This document shows, piece by piece, positions 1 to 7,343 of a DNA stretch of 18,546 nt. Source of the stretch: Streptomyces sp. NRRL F-4489 (GTDB lineage Bacteria; Actinomycetota; Actinomycetes; Streptomycetales; Streptomycetaceae). Position 1 is the first letter of the stretch, and the number at the start of each line of letters is the position of its first letter. Below the pieces are notes generated by a model. It saw only the letters and a program-made list of their open reading frames with translations, was not told the DNA's origin and ran no database searches. The stretch lies in contig NZ_LLZI01000015.1 of the NCBI RefSeq assembly GCF_001509485.1, forward strand, positions 1 to 18,546. Reading direction: 5' to 3'. A program made the position numbers and the translations under genes.

Positions 1-116
1 CACCAGGGTGGGCCGCGGATTGCGGGGGTGGCGGTGGGGGCCGGGGGGTCTGTCCCGTTTGGTGGCGGGGTTCCCGGCTACGGGGGCGCGGGGCGGGCCC
101 GGTGGCGCGGGGCGCA

Positions 117-134
117 GGTGAACGGCAGTTGAAC
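117..134 (-). promoter_or_regulatory. Possible PhoP-binding direct repeat (PHO box)
   Basis: Read on the minus strand, two units GTTCAAC and GTTCACC start exactly 11 bases apart. This matches the streptomycete PHO box as described in the literature, which is built of 11-base direct repeat units with a GTTCACC-like core. The site lies about 40-58 bases upstream of the ATG chosen for the GH31 gene, in the 174-base stretch at the left edge that otherwise shows no gene. Only two units are visible and neighbouring 11-base steps do not match. That PhoP binds here is an inference; a chance match in G+C-rich DNA is possible. Confidence 0.4.
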
Positions 135-174
135 GGTGCCCGCACGCGGGGTCGCGGGTGGCAGGCTGACCGGC

Positions 175-2637
175 ATGGACGGGCGTGATCTGGTGCGGTC
201 GGTGCGGATGGTCAGGGCGGTCGGGGCGGCGCAGGGGCTGCGGTCGGTGCGGGCGGCGTGGCGGCGGAGCAGAGCGGACGCGCGGGCGCTGCCGCGGCGG
301 GGGGCGGAGCGGGCGCGGGTGCCGGGTGAGGCGTGCGGGGCGGAGCCGCTGCCGGGCGGCGGGGTGATCCGTTTCGCGCGGGCGTCGCTGCGGGTGCGGG
401 TGGCGGCGGGCGGGGCGGTCTTCTGCGGCTGGGACGGGGCCGGGCCGGAGCCGTCGTACGCGCTGGCGGGGGCGTGTCCCGAGGTGGATCCGCGGGTGGT
501 GCTGGAGCCGGATACCGGGGGCGGCTGGCGGATCGTCTCGGAGCGGGTGCTGGTGGTGGTGTCCCGGTACGGCGCGGTGGAGGTGCGGACCCCGGGTGGG
601 GCGATGCTGCGGCGGGAGCTGCCGCCGCGGTGGTGGGACCGGGTGGCGGAGGGTGCGGCGGGCGGCCCGGTGGACGGGGGCGGCGGTGCCGGCCCGGAGG
701 CCGGGGCGGACGGGGGCGGGCCTTGCGGGGGCGCGGCCGGGTCGCGGTGGGTGCAGCGGTCGGAGGTGGCGGCGGACGCGCGGTTCTTCGGGCTGGGCGG
801 CCGGTCGGGCGGGCCGCGGCTGCGGGACGGGGTGTACCGGCTGTGGAACACCGATCCGGGCGGCGCGTTCCGGCCGGGCGACGATCCGCTGTACCTGACG
901 ATGCCGGTGCAGCTGGTGGTGGCGGACGCGGGGACGCACCTGGTGTTCCACGACAGCTCCTGGGACGGCCGGGTGCTGCTGCGCGAGGGGGCGGAGGGCG
1001 CCGGGTCGGGGCACGACCGGCCGGGGACGTGCGAGCTGCGGATGGACGGCGGGCCGCTGCGGTACTGGGTGCTGGCGGGGACGCCGGCCCGGGTGCTGGC
1101 GGGGTGGACGGCGCTCACCGGGGCGGCGGCCGTGCCGCCCCGGTGGGCGCTGGGGTACCAGCACGCCCGGTGGGGGTTCGGCGGCGCCGACGGGGTGCGG
1201 CGGGTGGTGGCGGGCTATCGGGAGCGGGGGCTGCCGCTGTCGGCGGTCCATCTGGACATCGACCACTACGACGGGCACCGGGTGTTCACCGTGGACCGCG
1301 CGGAGTACCCCGATCTGCCGGGCCTGGCGCGGGAGTTGGGGGACGCGGGCGTGCGCCTCGTGTCGATCGTGGACCCGGCGGTGAAGGCGGAGCCGGGGAA
1401 CGCGGTCTACGACGGCGGGGCGGCGGTGGACGCCTTCGTCCGGGACGCGCGGGGGCGCGAGGTGCGGGGGGTGGTGTGGGCGGGTGAGTCGGCGTATCCG
1501 GACTTCACCGACGCGCGGGTGCGGAAGTGGTGGGGGGCGCTGTACGCGGAGCGGCTGGCGCAGGGCTTCGCGGGGTTCTGGCACGACATGAACGAGCCGG
1601 TGTCGTTCGCGGCGTTCGGGGAGCCGACGCTGCCCCGGTCGGCGCGCCACGACCTGGAGGGGCGCGGCGGCGACCACCGGGAGGCGCACAACGTCTACGG
1701 GCTGGCGATGGCGCGGGCGGCCTATGAGGGGCTGTGCGAACTGCGGCCCGGGGAGCGGCCGTTCCTGTTCTCCCGGTCGGGGTGGGCGGGGATGCAGCGG
1801 TACGGGGGGACGTGGTCGGGGGATGTGGCCACCGGGTGGCCGGGGTTGCGGGCGTCGCTGTCGCTGGTGATCGGGCTGGGGCTGTGCGGGGTGCCGTACA
1901 GCGGGCCGGACGTGGGCGGGTTCTCGGGGGTGCCGTCGCCGGAGCTGTATCTGCGGTGGTTCCAGCTGGGCGCGTATCTGCCGCTGTTCCGGACGCATTC
2001 GGCGCTCTGGGCGGGGCGGCGGGAGCCGTGGGCCTTCGGGCCGGAGGTGCTGGAGCACGCGCGGGCGGCGCTGCGGGAGCGGGCGCGGCTGCTCCCGTAT
2101 TTCCTGACGCTGGCGCAGCTGGCCCGGCTGTCGGGGGCGCCGTACGCGCGCCCGGTGTGGTGGGGGGCGCCGCGCGACCGGGCGCTGCGGGACTGCGAGG
2201 ACGCGTTCCTGCTGGGGGACGCGCTGCTGGTGGCGCCGGTGCTGGAGGCGGGCGCGGTGCGGCGGGCGGTGCGGCTGCCGCGCGGCCGGTGGTACGACAC
2301 CGCCACCGGGCGGGCGTACGACGGGCCGGGCCGGGTGTGGGTGGAGGCGCCGCTGTCCCGTATTCCGGTGCTGGCGCGGGGCGGTGCGGTGCTGCCGGTG
2401 GCGGGCGCGGACGGCGGGACGGAGCTGGAGGTGTGGGCGCCGGCGGCCGGGCGGACCGGCGGCGGGGTGGTGGTGCCGGACGGCGGGGACGGCTGGCGGC
2501 GGCCGGCGGTGGAGCGGTTCACCTCGCGGTGGGAGGGGGGCCGGGTGGTGGTGGAGCGGCGGGACGGGAGCCCGGCGGGGTATCCGGTGCGGGTGCGGGG
2601 GCTGCCCGGGGAGGGCGGCGGGGCGGCCGGTGGCTAA
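175..2637 (+). CDS. Glycoside hydrolase family 31, alpha-glucosidase-like
   Basis: An 820-residue retaining alpha-glycosidase of family GH31, expected to cut terminal alpha-linked glucose from oligosaccharides in the cytoplasm, since no signal peptide is visible. The catalytic nucleophile is Asp471 in the family motif WHDMNEP, and the general acid/base is Asp550 in WSGD. Other GH31 landmarks are FFGLGGR (beta-sandwich domain), LDIDHYDGHRVF at the start of the (beta/alpha)8 barrel, SRSGWAG, and PLFRTHSA. A C-terminal beta-domain follows. Odd points are a basic N-terminal stretch and a Gly-rich low-complexity insertion encoded around 650-760. The ATG at 175 was chosen; a GTG at 136 in frame lacks a better ribosome site and overlaps the putative PHO box, and an ATG at 208 is another option. 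The substrate (maltose-type, isomaltose or xylosyl) cannot be told from sequence alone. Confidence 0.9.
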   Translation: MDGRDLVRSVRMVRAVGAAQGLRSVRAAWRRSRADARALPRRGAERARVPGEACGAEPLPGGGVIRFARASLRVRVAAGGAVFCGWDGAGPEPSYALAGACPEVDPRVVLEPDTGGGWRIVSERVLVVVSRYGAVEVRTPGGAMLRRELPPRWWDRVAEGAAGGPVDGGGGAGPEAGADGGGPCGGAAGSRWVQRSEVAADARFFGLGGRSGGPRLRDGVYRLWNTDPGGAFRPGDDPLYLTMPVQLVVADAGTHLVFHDSSWDGRVLLREGAEGAGSGHDRPGTCELRMDGGPLRYWVLAGTPARVLAGWTALTGAAAVPPRWALGYQHARWGFGGADGVRRVVAGYRERGLPLSAVHLDIDHYDGHRVFTVDRAEYPDLPGLARELGDAGVRLVSIVDPAVKAEPGNAVYDGGAAVDAFVRDARGREVRGVVWAGESAYPDFTDARVRKWWGALYAERLAQGFAGFWHDMNEPVSFAAFGEPTLPRSARHDLEGRGGDHREAHNVYGLAMARAAYEGLCELRPGERPFLFSRSGWAGMQRYGGTWSGDVATGWPGLRASLSLVIGLGLCGVPYSGPDVGGFSGVPSPELYLRWFQLGAYLPLFRTHSALWAGRREPWAFGPEVLEHARAALRERARLLPYFLTLAQLARLSGAPYARPVWWGAPRDRALRDCEDAFLLGDALLVAPVLEAGAVRRAVRLPRGRWYDTATGRAYDGPGRVWVEAPLSRIPVLARGGAVLPVAGADGGTELEVWAPAAGRTGGGVVVPDGGDGWRRPAVERFTSRWEGGRVVVERRDGSPAGYPVRVRGLPGEGGGAAGG

Positions 2638-2689
2638 CGGGGCGGCGGGGCGGGCCCGTTGGGGCGCGGGGGTGGTGGACCGGTGCCGA

Positions 2690-2705
2690 CCGGGGGCTTC
2701 CCCGG
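2690..2705 (+). terminator. Weak hairpin after the GH31 gene
   Basis: CCGGGG, loop GCTT, CCCCGG: a perfect six-pair stem with a tetraloop, 52 bases after the GH31 stop and 28 bases before the next start. There is no T-run. It could be a terminator or a leader hairpin of the dipeptidase gene; in DNA this rich in G and C, short stems are common by chance. Confidence 0.3.
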
Positions 2706-2733
2706 GGCGGGCCGCGCCTGGTAGACGGGGGCC

Positions 2734-3639
2734 ATGCCGAGACTCGCTGTTATCCGGCGCGGCCTGGCCGCCGCTGCCGCCGCGCTGCTGCCCCTGACCG
2801 CGCTGCCGTCGAGCGCCGCCGCGGCGCCCGTTGGGGAGCCCGCGACCGTACCGCCGCCGCGGGCCGCCGGCGCGGGACCGGGCGCGGACGCGGGCACCAC
2901 GCCGGGCGCCCGGGACCCGAAAGCCCCGAAGGATCCGAAGGCGCCCGGGGAGTTCGTGGCGCTGCGCGACGTCGACCCCACGATCCTCCAGGAGATCCGG
3001 TACGCGACCCCGCACGATTTCATGGGCGTACCGGTGACCGGCTACCGGCAGCCGATGTGCGTCCTGACCCGGGACGCGGCCCAGGCCCTGCACCGGGCGC
3101 AGATTTCCTTCCTGCGGCGCGGGTATTCCCTGAAGGTCTACGACTGCTATCGCCCGCAGCGGGCGGTGGATCATTTCGTGTCCTGGGCGAAGGACCTTTC
3201 CGACCAGCGGATGAAGGCGGAATTCTATCCGCGGGTGGACAAGTCGGTGCTGTTCCGGGACGGCTATATCGCGGAGAAGTCCGGGCACAGCCGGGGCAGT
3301 ACGGTGGATCTGACGCTGGTGCGGCTGCCGGCCCTGCCGACCAGGCCATATGTGCCCGGGGAGCCGCTGACGCCGTGCTTCGGGCCCAAGGCCGAGCGCT
3401 TCCCGGACAATTCGCTGGACATGGGCACCGGATTCGACTGCTTCGACACCCTCGCGCACACCCTCGACCCGCGGATCAAGGGCAAGCAGCGGGCGAATCG
3501 GCTGCTGCTGAAGTCGGGGCTGGAGCGGGCCGGGTTCGTGAATTACGCGGACGAGTGGTGGCACTACACCTTCACGCCGGAGACGTTCCCGGACACGTAT
3601 TTCGATTTCCCGGTGGCGCGGAGTTCGCTGCGGCACTGA
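2734..3639 (+). CDS. Exported VanX-type D-Ala-D-Ala dipeptidase (M15 family)
   Basis: A 301-residue zinc metallopeptidase of family M15D, which hydrolyses D-alanyl-D-alanine. The VanX signature is complete: Arg140 in YDCYRPQRA (transition-state stabiliser), zinc ligands His185 and Asp192 in SGHSRGSTVDLTL, catalytic Glu274 and third zinc ligand His277 in DEWWHYTF. The N-terminus has basic residues, a hydrophobic Ala/Leu stretch and a likely AxA cleavage region near residues 29-32, so it is probably secreted. A Pro/Ala/Lys-rich linker to about residue 72 precedes the enzyme domain. Classical VanX of glycopeptide resistance is cytoplasmic and sits with vanH and vanA, which are absent here. A role in cell-wall turnover or in scavenging D-Ala-D-Ala is more likely (inference). 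ATG 2734 is the only start that keeps the signal peptide. Confidence 0.88.
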   Translation: MPRLAVIRRGLAAAAAALLPLTALPSSAAAAPVGEPATVPPPRAAGAGPGADAGTTPGARDPKAPKDPKAPGEFVALRDVDPTILQEIRYATPHDFMGVPVTGYRQPMCVLTRDAAQALHRAQISFLRRGYSLKVYDCYRPQRAVDHFVSWAKDLSDQRMKAEFYPRVDKSVLFRDGYIAEKSGHSRGSTVDLTLVRLPALPTRPYVPGEPLTPCFGPKAERFPDNSLDMGTGFDCFDTLAHTLDPRIKGKQRANRLLLKSGLERAGFVNYADEWWHYTFTPETFPDTYFDFPVARSSLRH

Positions 3640-3672
3640 CACCAAAGGGCGCCGCGCCACCGGCTCCCGGGG

Positions 3673-3701
3673 CGGGGGCGCGTGCGACGGGCGCGCCCCC
3701 G
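3673..3701 (+). terminator. Strong hairpin after the dipeptidase gene
   Basis: A ten-pair perfect stem (CGGGGGCGCG and CGCGCCCCCG) with a nine-base loop begins 33 bases after the dipeptidase stop. No U-tract follows, as is usual for streptomycete hairpin terminators. It separates the dipeptidase from the downstream EAL-GGDEF gene. Confidence 0.6.
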
Positions 3702-3742
3702 ATCCCGCTCCCGTACGCTCCGGAAGGGTGCGTGAACAGTGC

Positions 3743-5500
3743 GTGAACGACGCGCCGCCGGCGCCCCGGGGGCGGCATCCTGCTGCCGTGCCTGCCTGGA
3801 CGGACCAGCTCCGCTTCGCTTTCCAGCCCGTGGTGAATCTCGCGACCGGTTCGGTCGCCGCGCTGGAGACCCTCGCCCGCCCCGAGGACGGCGAGACCGA
3901 CGTGCTGTCGTGCGCGCGTCACTGCCCCGATCTGGACGCCGAGTTGGCGGCGCGCGCGGTGCGGGCCGCGGCCGAGCAGGAGACGCCGCTGCCGCTGCAC
4001 GTCAATGTGTGCGCGGGGACGGTGGCGCGGCGGCCCGGGCTGGCGCCGCTGGGCGCTGCGGTGCGGGCCGCGGGGCGGCGGCCGTGGGAGATCACCCTCG
4101 ATCTGGTCGGCCCGTTCACCGGGCTTCCGGAGGAGGAGCTGCTGGCGTCGGTGGCGGGGCTGCGCGACGAGGGCTACCGGATCTGCGCGGACGGGGTCGG
4201 GGACGGCGGGCTGCCGCTCCGGCTGCTGGGTGAACTGGCGCCGGACCTGGTCAAGTTGGACCGTTCGCTGTGCGCGGGGCTGGCGCGGGACCCGGGGCGG
4301 CAGGCGGTGGTGGCCGCGATGCGGCAGCTGTGCGAGCGGGTGGGCGGGCTGCTGGCGATCGAGGGGGTGGAGACCGAGCGGGAGTACGCGGCGGTGCGCC
4401 AGGCGGGGGTGCAGCTGGCGCAGGGGCATCTGTTCGCGCCGCCGTCGCGGCGGGCGGCGGCGGAGGTGTACCTCCCGGATCCGCCGGCGGTGCCCGGCCG
4501 GGCCGCGCCGGACCGGCCGGCGTCGGGGCCGCCGGTGGCGCAGTTCCTCCAGCCGGCGGCGCTGCTGCCGATGTCGGCGTCGGCGGGCGCGGTGCGCAGC
4601 CATCTGACCGGATTCCCAGGGGTGTCGGGGGTGCTGCTGGTGGACGCGGACGGGGTGCCGGTGCGGGCGATCAACCGCGACCGGTTCCTGCTGTCGCTGT
4701 CCGGACGCTACGGGCACGCGCTGTACGCGGACCGGCCGGCGCTGCGGCTGGCGGACCGGCCGCGGACGGTGGGCGCGGACGCCACCGCCTGGCAGGTGCT
4801 GGACATGATCGCGGACGGTGAGCGGGACCGCACCGGCGACGATGTGGCGGTGGTGGACGAGCGGGGCCGGTGCATCGGGGTGGTGCATCTGGCGGACATC
4901 CTGCGGGCGCTGGCGGAGAGCCGGGTGGAGGAGGCGGCGCGGCTCAACCCGCTGACCCGGCTGCCCGGTTCGGACGCGGTGATGGCGGAGGTGGACCGGC
5001 GGATCGCGGAGGGCCGGGAGTTCGCCCTGAGCTGGCTGGACGTGGACGGTTTCAAGCAGGTCAACGACGGCGCCGGGTTCGCGGCCGGCGACGAGCTGAT
5101 CCGGGCGGTGGGGCGGACGCTGGCGGAGGTGGCGGCGGACGAGCCGGCGAGCCGGGTGGGGCACATCGGCGGGGACGACTTCCTGGTGCTGGCCGAGCCG
5201 GACCGGCTGGAGCCGTTCGCCAAGGGGCTGCTGGACGTGGCGTGGTCGGCGGGCGGGCGGCCGGTGACGCTGTCGCTGGCGACGGTGGTGTGCCCGCCGG
5301 GCAGCGTCACCGGGCACGGTGCGGCGGCGGCCGCGCTGGCGCCGCTGAAGAAGGCCGCCAAGGACCTGCCGGGGGCGAGCTGGGTGGTGGGGCGGCCGGG
5401 CGCGGAGGGCACCGAGGTGCGGCGCGGCGCGGTCCCCGGGGGGCCGGGGGCGCCGGGCGGCCCGGGGGCTCCCCCGCTGCCGTGCCCCGCGCGGCCGTGA
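3743..5500 (+). CDS. EAL-CBS-GGDEF protein, c-di-GMP related, EAL degenerate
   Basis: About 585 residues with three modules. The N-terminal EAL-like domain (residues about 10-245) keeps Lys171, Glu207 (EGVET) and Gln227 (QGHLF). However, the EAL motif reads ETL (42-44), the DDFG metal motif reads DGVG (150-153), and the ELTE strand reads LDLVG. It is therefore probably not an active phosphodiesterase. A CBS-domain pair spans about 285-393. The GGDEF domain (about 400-555) has the metal-binding DVDGFK (433-438) and signature GGDDF (476-480), and lacks the RxxD inhibitory site. No membrane segment is seen, so the protein should be cytosolic. It may be a diguanylate cyclase steered by nucleotide (CBS) and c-di-GMP (EAL) sensing, or a pure sensor (inference). 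The start is uncertain: GTG at 3743 is used with GGAAGGG 14 bases upstream; GTG 3728 abuts that site and GTG 3788 is a shorter option. Confidence 0.85.
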   Translation: MNDAPPAPRGRHPAAVPAWTDQLRFAFQPVVNLATGSVAALETLARPEDGETDVLSCARHCPDLDAELAARAVRAAAEQETPLPLHVNVCAGTVARRPGLAPLGAAVRAAGRRPWEITLDLVGPFTGLPEEELLASVAGLRDEGYRICADGVGDGGLPLRLLGELAPDLVKLDRSLCAGLARDPGRQAVVAAMRQLCERVGGLLAIEGVETEREYAAVRQAGVQLAQGHLFAPPSRRAAAEVYLPDPPAVPGRAAPDRPASGPPVAQFLQPAALLPMSASAGAVRSHLTGFPGVSGVLLVDADGVPVRAINRDRFLLSLSGRYGHALYADRPALRLADRPRTVGADATAWQVLDMIADGERDRTGDDVAVVDERGRCIGVVHLADILRALAESRVEEAARLNPLTRLPGSDAVMAEVDRRIAEGREFALSWLDVDGFKQVNDGAGFAAGDELIRAVGRTLAEVAADEPASRVGHIGGDDFLVLAEPDRLEPFAKGLLDVAWSAGGRPVTLSLATVVCPPGSVTGHGAAAAALAPLKKAAKDLPGASWVVGRPGAEGTEVRRGAVPGGPGAPGGPGAPPLPCPARP

Positions 5501-5517
5501 CGTCCAGGAGCGAAGGC

Positions 5518-5580
5518 CCGGGCGCGCCGGCGGACGGCCCGCTTCCGGGCGGCGGGGGGGCCGTCCGGCTCCGCGCCCGG
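5518..5580. terminator. Bidirectional terminator between convergent genes
   Basis: A long imperfect inverted repeat: outer arms CCGGGCGCG (5518-5526) and CGCGCCCGG (5572-5580), inner arms GGACGGCCC (5532-5540) and GGGCCGTCC (5558-5566), loop of 17 bases. It fills the 80-base space between the stop of the EAL-GGDEF gene and the stop of cvnD, and abuts the cvnD stop codon. Confidence 0.7.
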
Positions 5581-6192
5581 TCAGGGCAGCGCGGGCTCCG
5601 GGTGCCGGGCGTTGCGCCGCATGGCGTGCTCGACGACGGCGATCAGCACGTCCCGGGCGGAGTCCCGCTCCCGGGCGTCGCAGTGCAGTACGGGTACCGC
5701 CGGGTCGAGGTCCAGGGCGTCCCTGACCGCCTCGGCGGGGTAGCGGTCGGCGCCGTCGAAGCAGTTGACGGCGACGACGAAGGGCAGGCCGCGGCGTTCG
5801 AAGTAGTCGATGGCGGCGAAGCTGTCGGCCAGCCGGCGGGTGTCGGCGAGCACCACCGCGCCGAGCGCGCCGCCGGCCAGGTCGTCCCAGAGGAACCAGA
5901 AGCGGTCCTGGCCGGGGGTGCCGAAGAGGTAGAGGACCAGGCCGTCGTGGACGGTGATCCGGCCGAAGTCCATGGCGACGGTGGTGGTGGACTTGGCCTC
6001 GACGCCGTGCAGGTCGTCCACCGGGCGGCCGGCCTCGGTCAGCCGCTCCTCGGTGCGCAGCGGCCGGATCTCGCTGACCGCGCCGACCAGGGTGGTCTTG
6101 CCGACGCCGAAGCCGCCGGCGACGAGGATCTTGAGCGTGACCGGCTCGGCCGGCCCGGGCCGGCGGCGGCGCTCGGAACGCCCGAAGACCAT
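5581..6192 (-). CDS. cvnD: Conservon GTPase CvnD (Ras-like, MglA-type)
   Basis: A 203-residue small GTPase, the D component of streptomycete conservons. These behave like a bacterial counterpart of heterotrimeric G-protein signalling at the membrane. The P-loop is GGFGVGKT (26-33), followed by KSTTTVAMDFG (switch I), FGTPGQDRF (90-98, replacing the DxxG box) and NCFD (143-146) in place of NKxD; both substitutions are usual for this family. The ATG at 6192 is chosen because AGGAGAAGGA stands just upstream; a longer reading frame to 6273 has no such site. It is separated from cvnC by the epoxide hydrolase gene and a 204-base spacer (6193-6396), so it may be transcribed partly from its own promoter, although no convincing promoter was found there. 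Confidence 0.9.
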   Translation of the reverse strand: MVFGRSERRRRPGPAEPVTLKILVAGGFGVGKTTLVGAVSEIRPLRTEERLTEAGRPVDDLHGVEAKSTTTVAMDFGRITVHDGLVLYLFGTPGQDRFWFLWDDLAGGALGAVVLADTRRLADSFAAIDYFERRGLPFVVAVNCFDGADRYPAEAVRDALDLDPAVPVLHCDARERDSARDVLIAVVEHAMRRNARHPEPALP

Positions 6193-6197
6193 GCGAT

Positions 6198-6207
6198 TCC
6201 TTCTCCT
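6198..6207 (-). promoter_or_regulatory. Ribosome binding site fixing the cvnD start
   Basis: On the minus strand AGGAGAAGGA ends five bases before the ATG at 6192. This decides the start in favour of MVFGRSE over the upstream in-frame ATG at 6273. Confidence 0.75.
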
Positions 6208-6349
6208 GATTGACCGGGGACGCGGGAGGGGCACCGGGACGGCGCGCGGCCGTACCGGGTGCGGGTAGGCCACCGGCGGCGGCCGTCAGTGCACCGTACA
6301 ACGTGGGCCCCACGGCGCCCACTTGAGGTCCCGTCCGATCGGCGGGGCC

Positions 6350-6367
6350 GGCGGGCAGAGGCCCGCC
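6350..6367 (-). terminator. Hairpin downstream of the epoxide hydrolase gene
   Basis: GGCGGGC, loop AGAG, GCCCGCC: a perfect seven-pair stem with a tetraloop, 29 bases past the hydrolase stop on the minus strand. A second, overlapping interrupted stem can form with GCGGGC at 6388-6393 and GTCC/GGAC around a CAAAA loop. This may reduce read-through from the hydrolase into cvnD. No T-run. Confidence 0.45.
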
Positions 6368-6396
6368 AACCGTCCCAAAAGGACCGTGCGGGCGGC

Positions 6397-7305
6397 TCAG
6401 TTCCGCCGGTGGGCGGCGAGGTGGCCGAGGATCTCCGGGACGACGCGGGCCGGGTCCTCCTCCGGCAGCCAGTGGCCGGCGCCGGTCAGCTCCGCGAAGC
6501 GGTAGGGGCCGTCCACCCACTCCCCCGTCGCCTCCGCCGCGGTGCGGCCCAGGGCCGGGTCCTCGCTGCCCCACAGGAAGAGGGTGGGGACGGTGATCCG
6601 GCCGGCGGGCACCGAGAGCACCCGCTCGGGGGCGCGGTACCAGTTCAGGGTGGCGGTCAGCGCGCCCGGCTGGGCGAGCCGGCGGACGTTGGCCTCGACC
6701 AGGTCGGCGGGGACCTGGCCGCCGTAGACGGCGCGCAGCCGGGCCGCGCCGTCGGCGAGCAGCGCGCCCTCGGCGGCGCCGTCCGGGCGGCGGAAGAAGC
6801 GGACGTAGTCCAGCCGGCGGTGCTGGTCGGGGTCGCCGGCGGCGGCGCGGTCGAGCGCTTCCGGGTGCGGGGTGGCCAGGACGGTCAGCGACGCCAGCCG
6901 CTCGGGGTGGGCGCCGGCCAGGGCCCAGGCGACGATGCCGCCCCAGTCGTGCGCGACGAGGTGGAAGCGGCCGGTGCCCAGGGTGCCGGCGGCGGCGAGC
7001 GCGTCGGCGACGAGTTCCGGGACGGCGTAGTCGGCGATGCGGGGCGGGCGGGCGCCCGGGGAGTAGCCGCGCTGGTCGACGGCGAGCGCGCGGTAGCCGG
7101 CGGCGCCGAGGGCGGGCAGCACGGCGCGCCAGGAGTCGGCGAACTCGGGCCAGCCGTGCAGCAGCAGCACCGGTTCGCCGCCGGCCGGTCCGCAGGCCAG
7201 GGCGTCGAAGGTGTGCGGTCCGGCGGGGATCCGGAGGCGTTCGAGGGGGGCGTCCGGCGCGGTTTCGCCGGGCCCGGGGTCGTGCGGCGCGGGGGTGGCG
7301 GCCAT
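6397..7305 (-). CDS. Alpha/beta hydrolase, epoxide-hydrolase type
   Basis: A 302-residue soluble alpha/beta hydrolase. Active-site elements are visible in order: oxyanion motif HGWP (50-53), nucleophile Asp120 in VAHDWGG, cap-domain Tyr223 in NWYRAP, charge-relay Asp249 in GSEDP, and His278 in GAGHW. An Asp nucleophile with a cap tyrosine points to an epoxide hydrolase (water addition to an epoxide giving a diol), rather than a Ser esterase or a haloalkane dehalogenase. No signal peptide or membrane segment. ATG 7305 is preceded by GAGAGGAG; the longer frame to 7533 runs over cvnC and has an Arg/Pro-rich, non-protein-like N-terminus. The gene lies 38 bases after cvnC and before cvnD, inside the conservon. 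Some conservons carry a cytochrome P450 after cvnD, so an oxidative-metabolism partner is not unprecedented, but this position is unusual. Confidence 0.88.
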   Translation of the reverse strand: MAATPAPHDPGPGETAPDAPLERLRIPAGPHTFDALACGPAGGEPVLLLHGWPEFADSWRAVLPALGAAGYRALAVDQRGYSPGARPPRIADYAVPELVADALAAAGTLGTGRFHLVAHDWGGIVAWALAGAHPERLASLTVLATPHPEALDRAAAGDPDQHRRLDYVRFFRRPDGAAEGALLADGAARLRAVYGGQVPADLVEANVRRLAQPGALTATLNWYRAPERVLSVPAGRITVPTLFLWGSEDPALGRTAAEATGEWVDGPYRFAELTGAGHWLPEEDPARVVPEILGHLAAHRRN

Positions 7306-7314
7306 GGCGGCGGG

Positions 7315-7322
7315 CTCCTCTC
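7315..7322 (-). promoter_or_regulatory. Ribosome binding site of the epoxide hydrolase gene
   Basis: GAGAGGAG on the minus strand, nine bases before the ATG at 7305. It supports this start and lies in the 38-base gap after cvnC, consistent with co-transcription. Confidence 0.7.
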
Positions 7323-7343
7323 GGTCGGGTGGGCGGCGGGCCG

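Noticed and set aside
78..1118. Minus-strand frame opposite the GH31 gene
   Set aside because: Ser/Pro/Arg-rich shadow; the plus strand has both GH31 catalytic motifs.
2734..3639. Part of a glycopeptide-resistance (vanHAX) cluster
   Set aside because: No vanH dehydrogenase, vanA ligase or vanRS genes are adjacent, and this VanX-like protein carries a signal peptide.
3572..6574. A 1000-codon minus-strand frame spanning the EAL-GGDEF gene and cvnD
   Set aside because: Its translation is a low-complexity Arg/Pro sequence without motifs and it runs across two well-supported genes on opposite strands.
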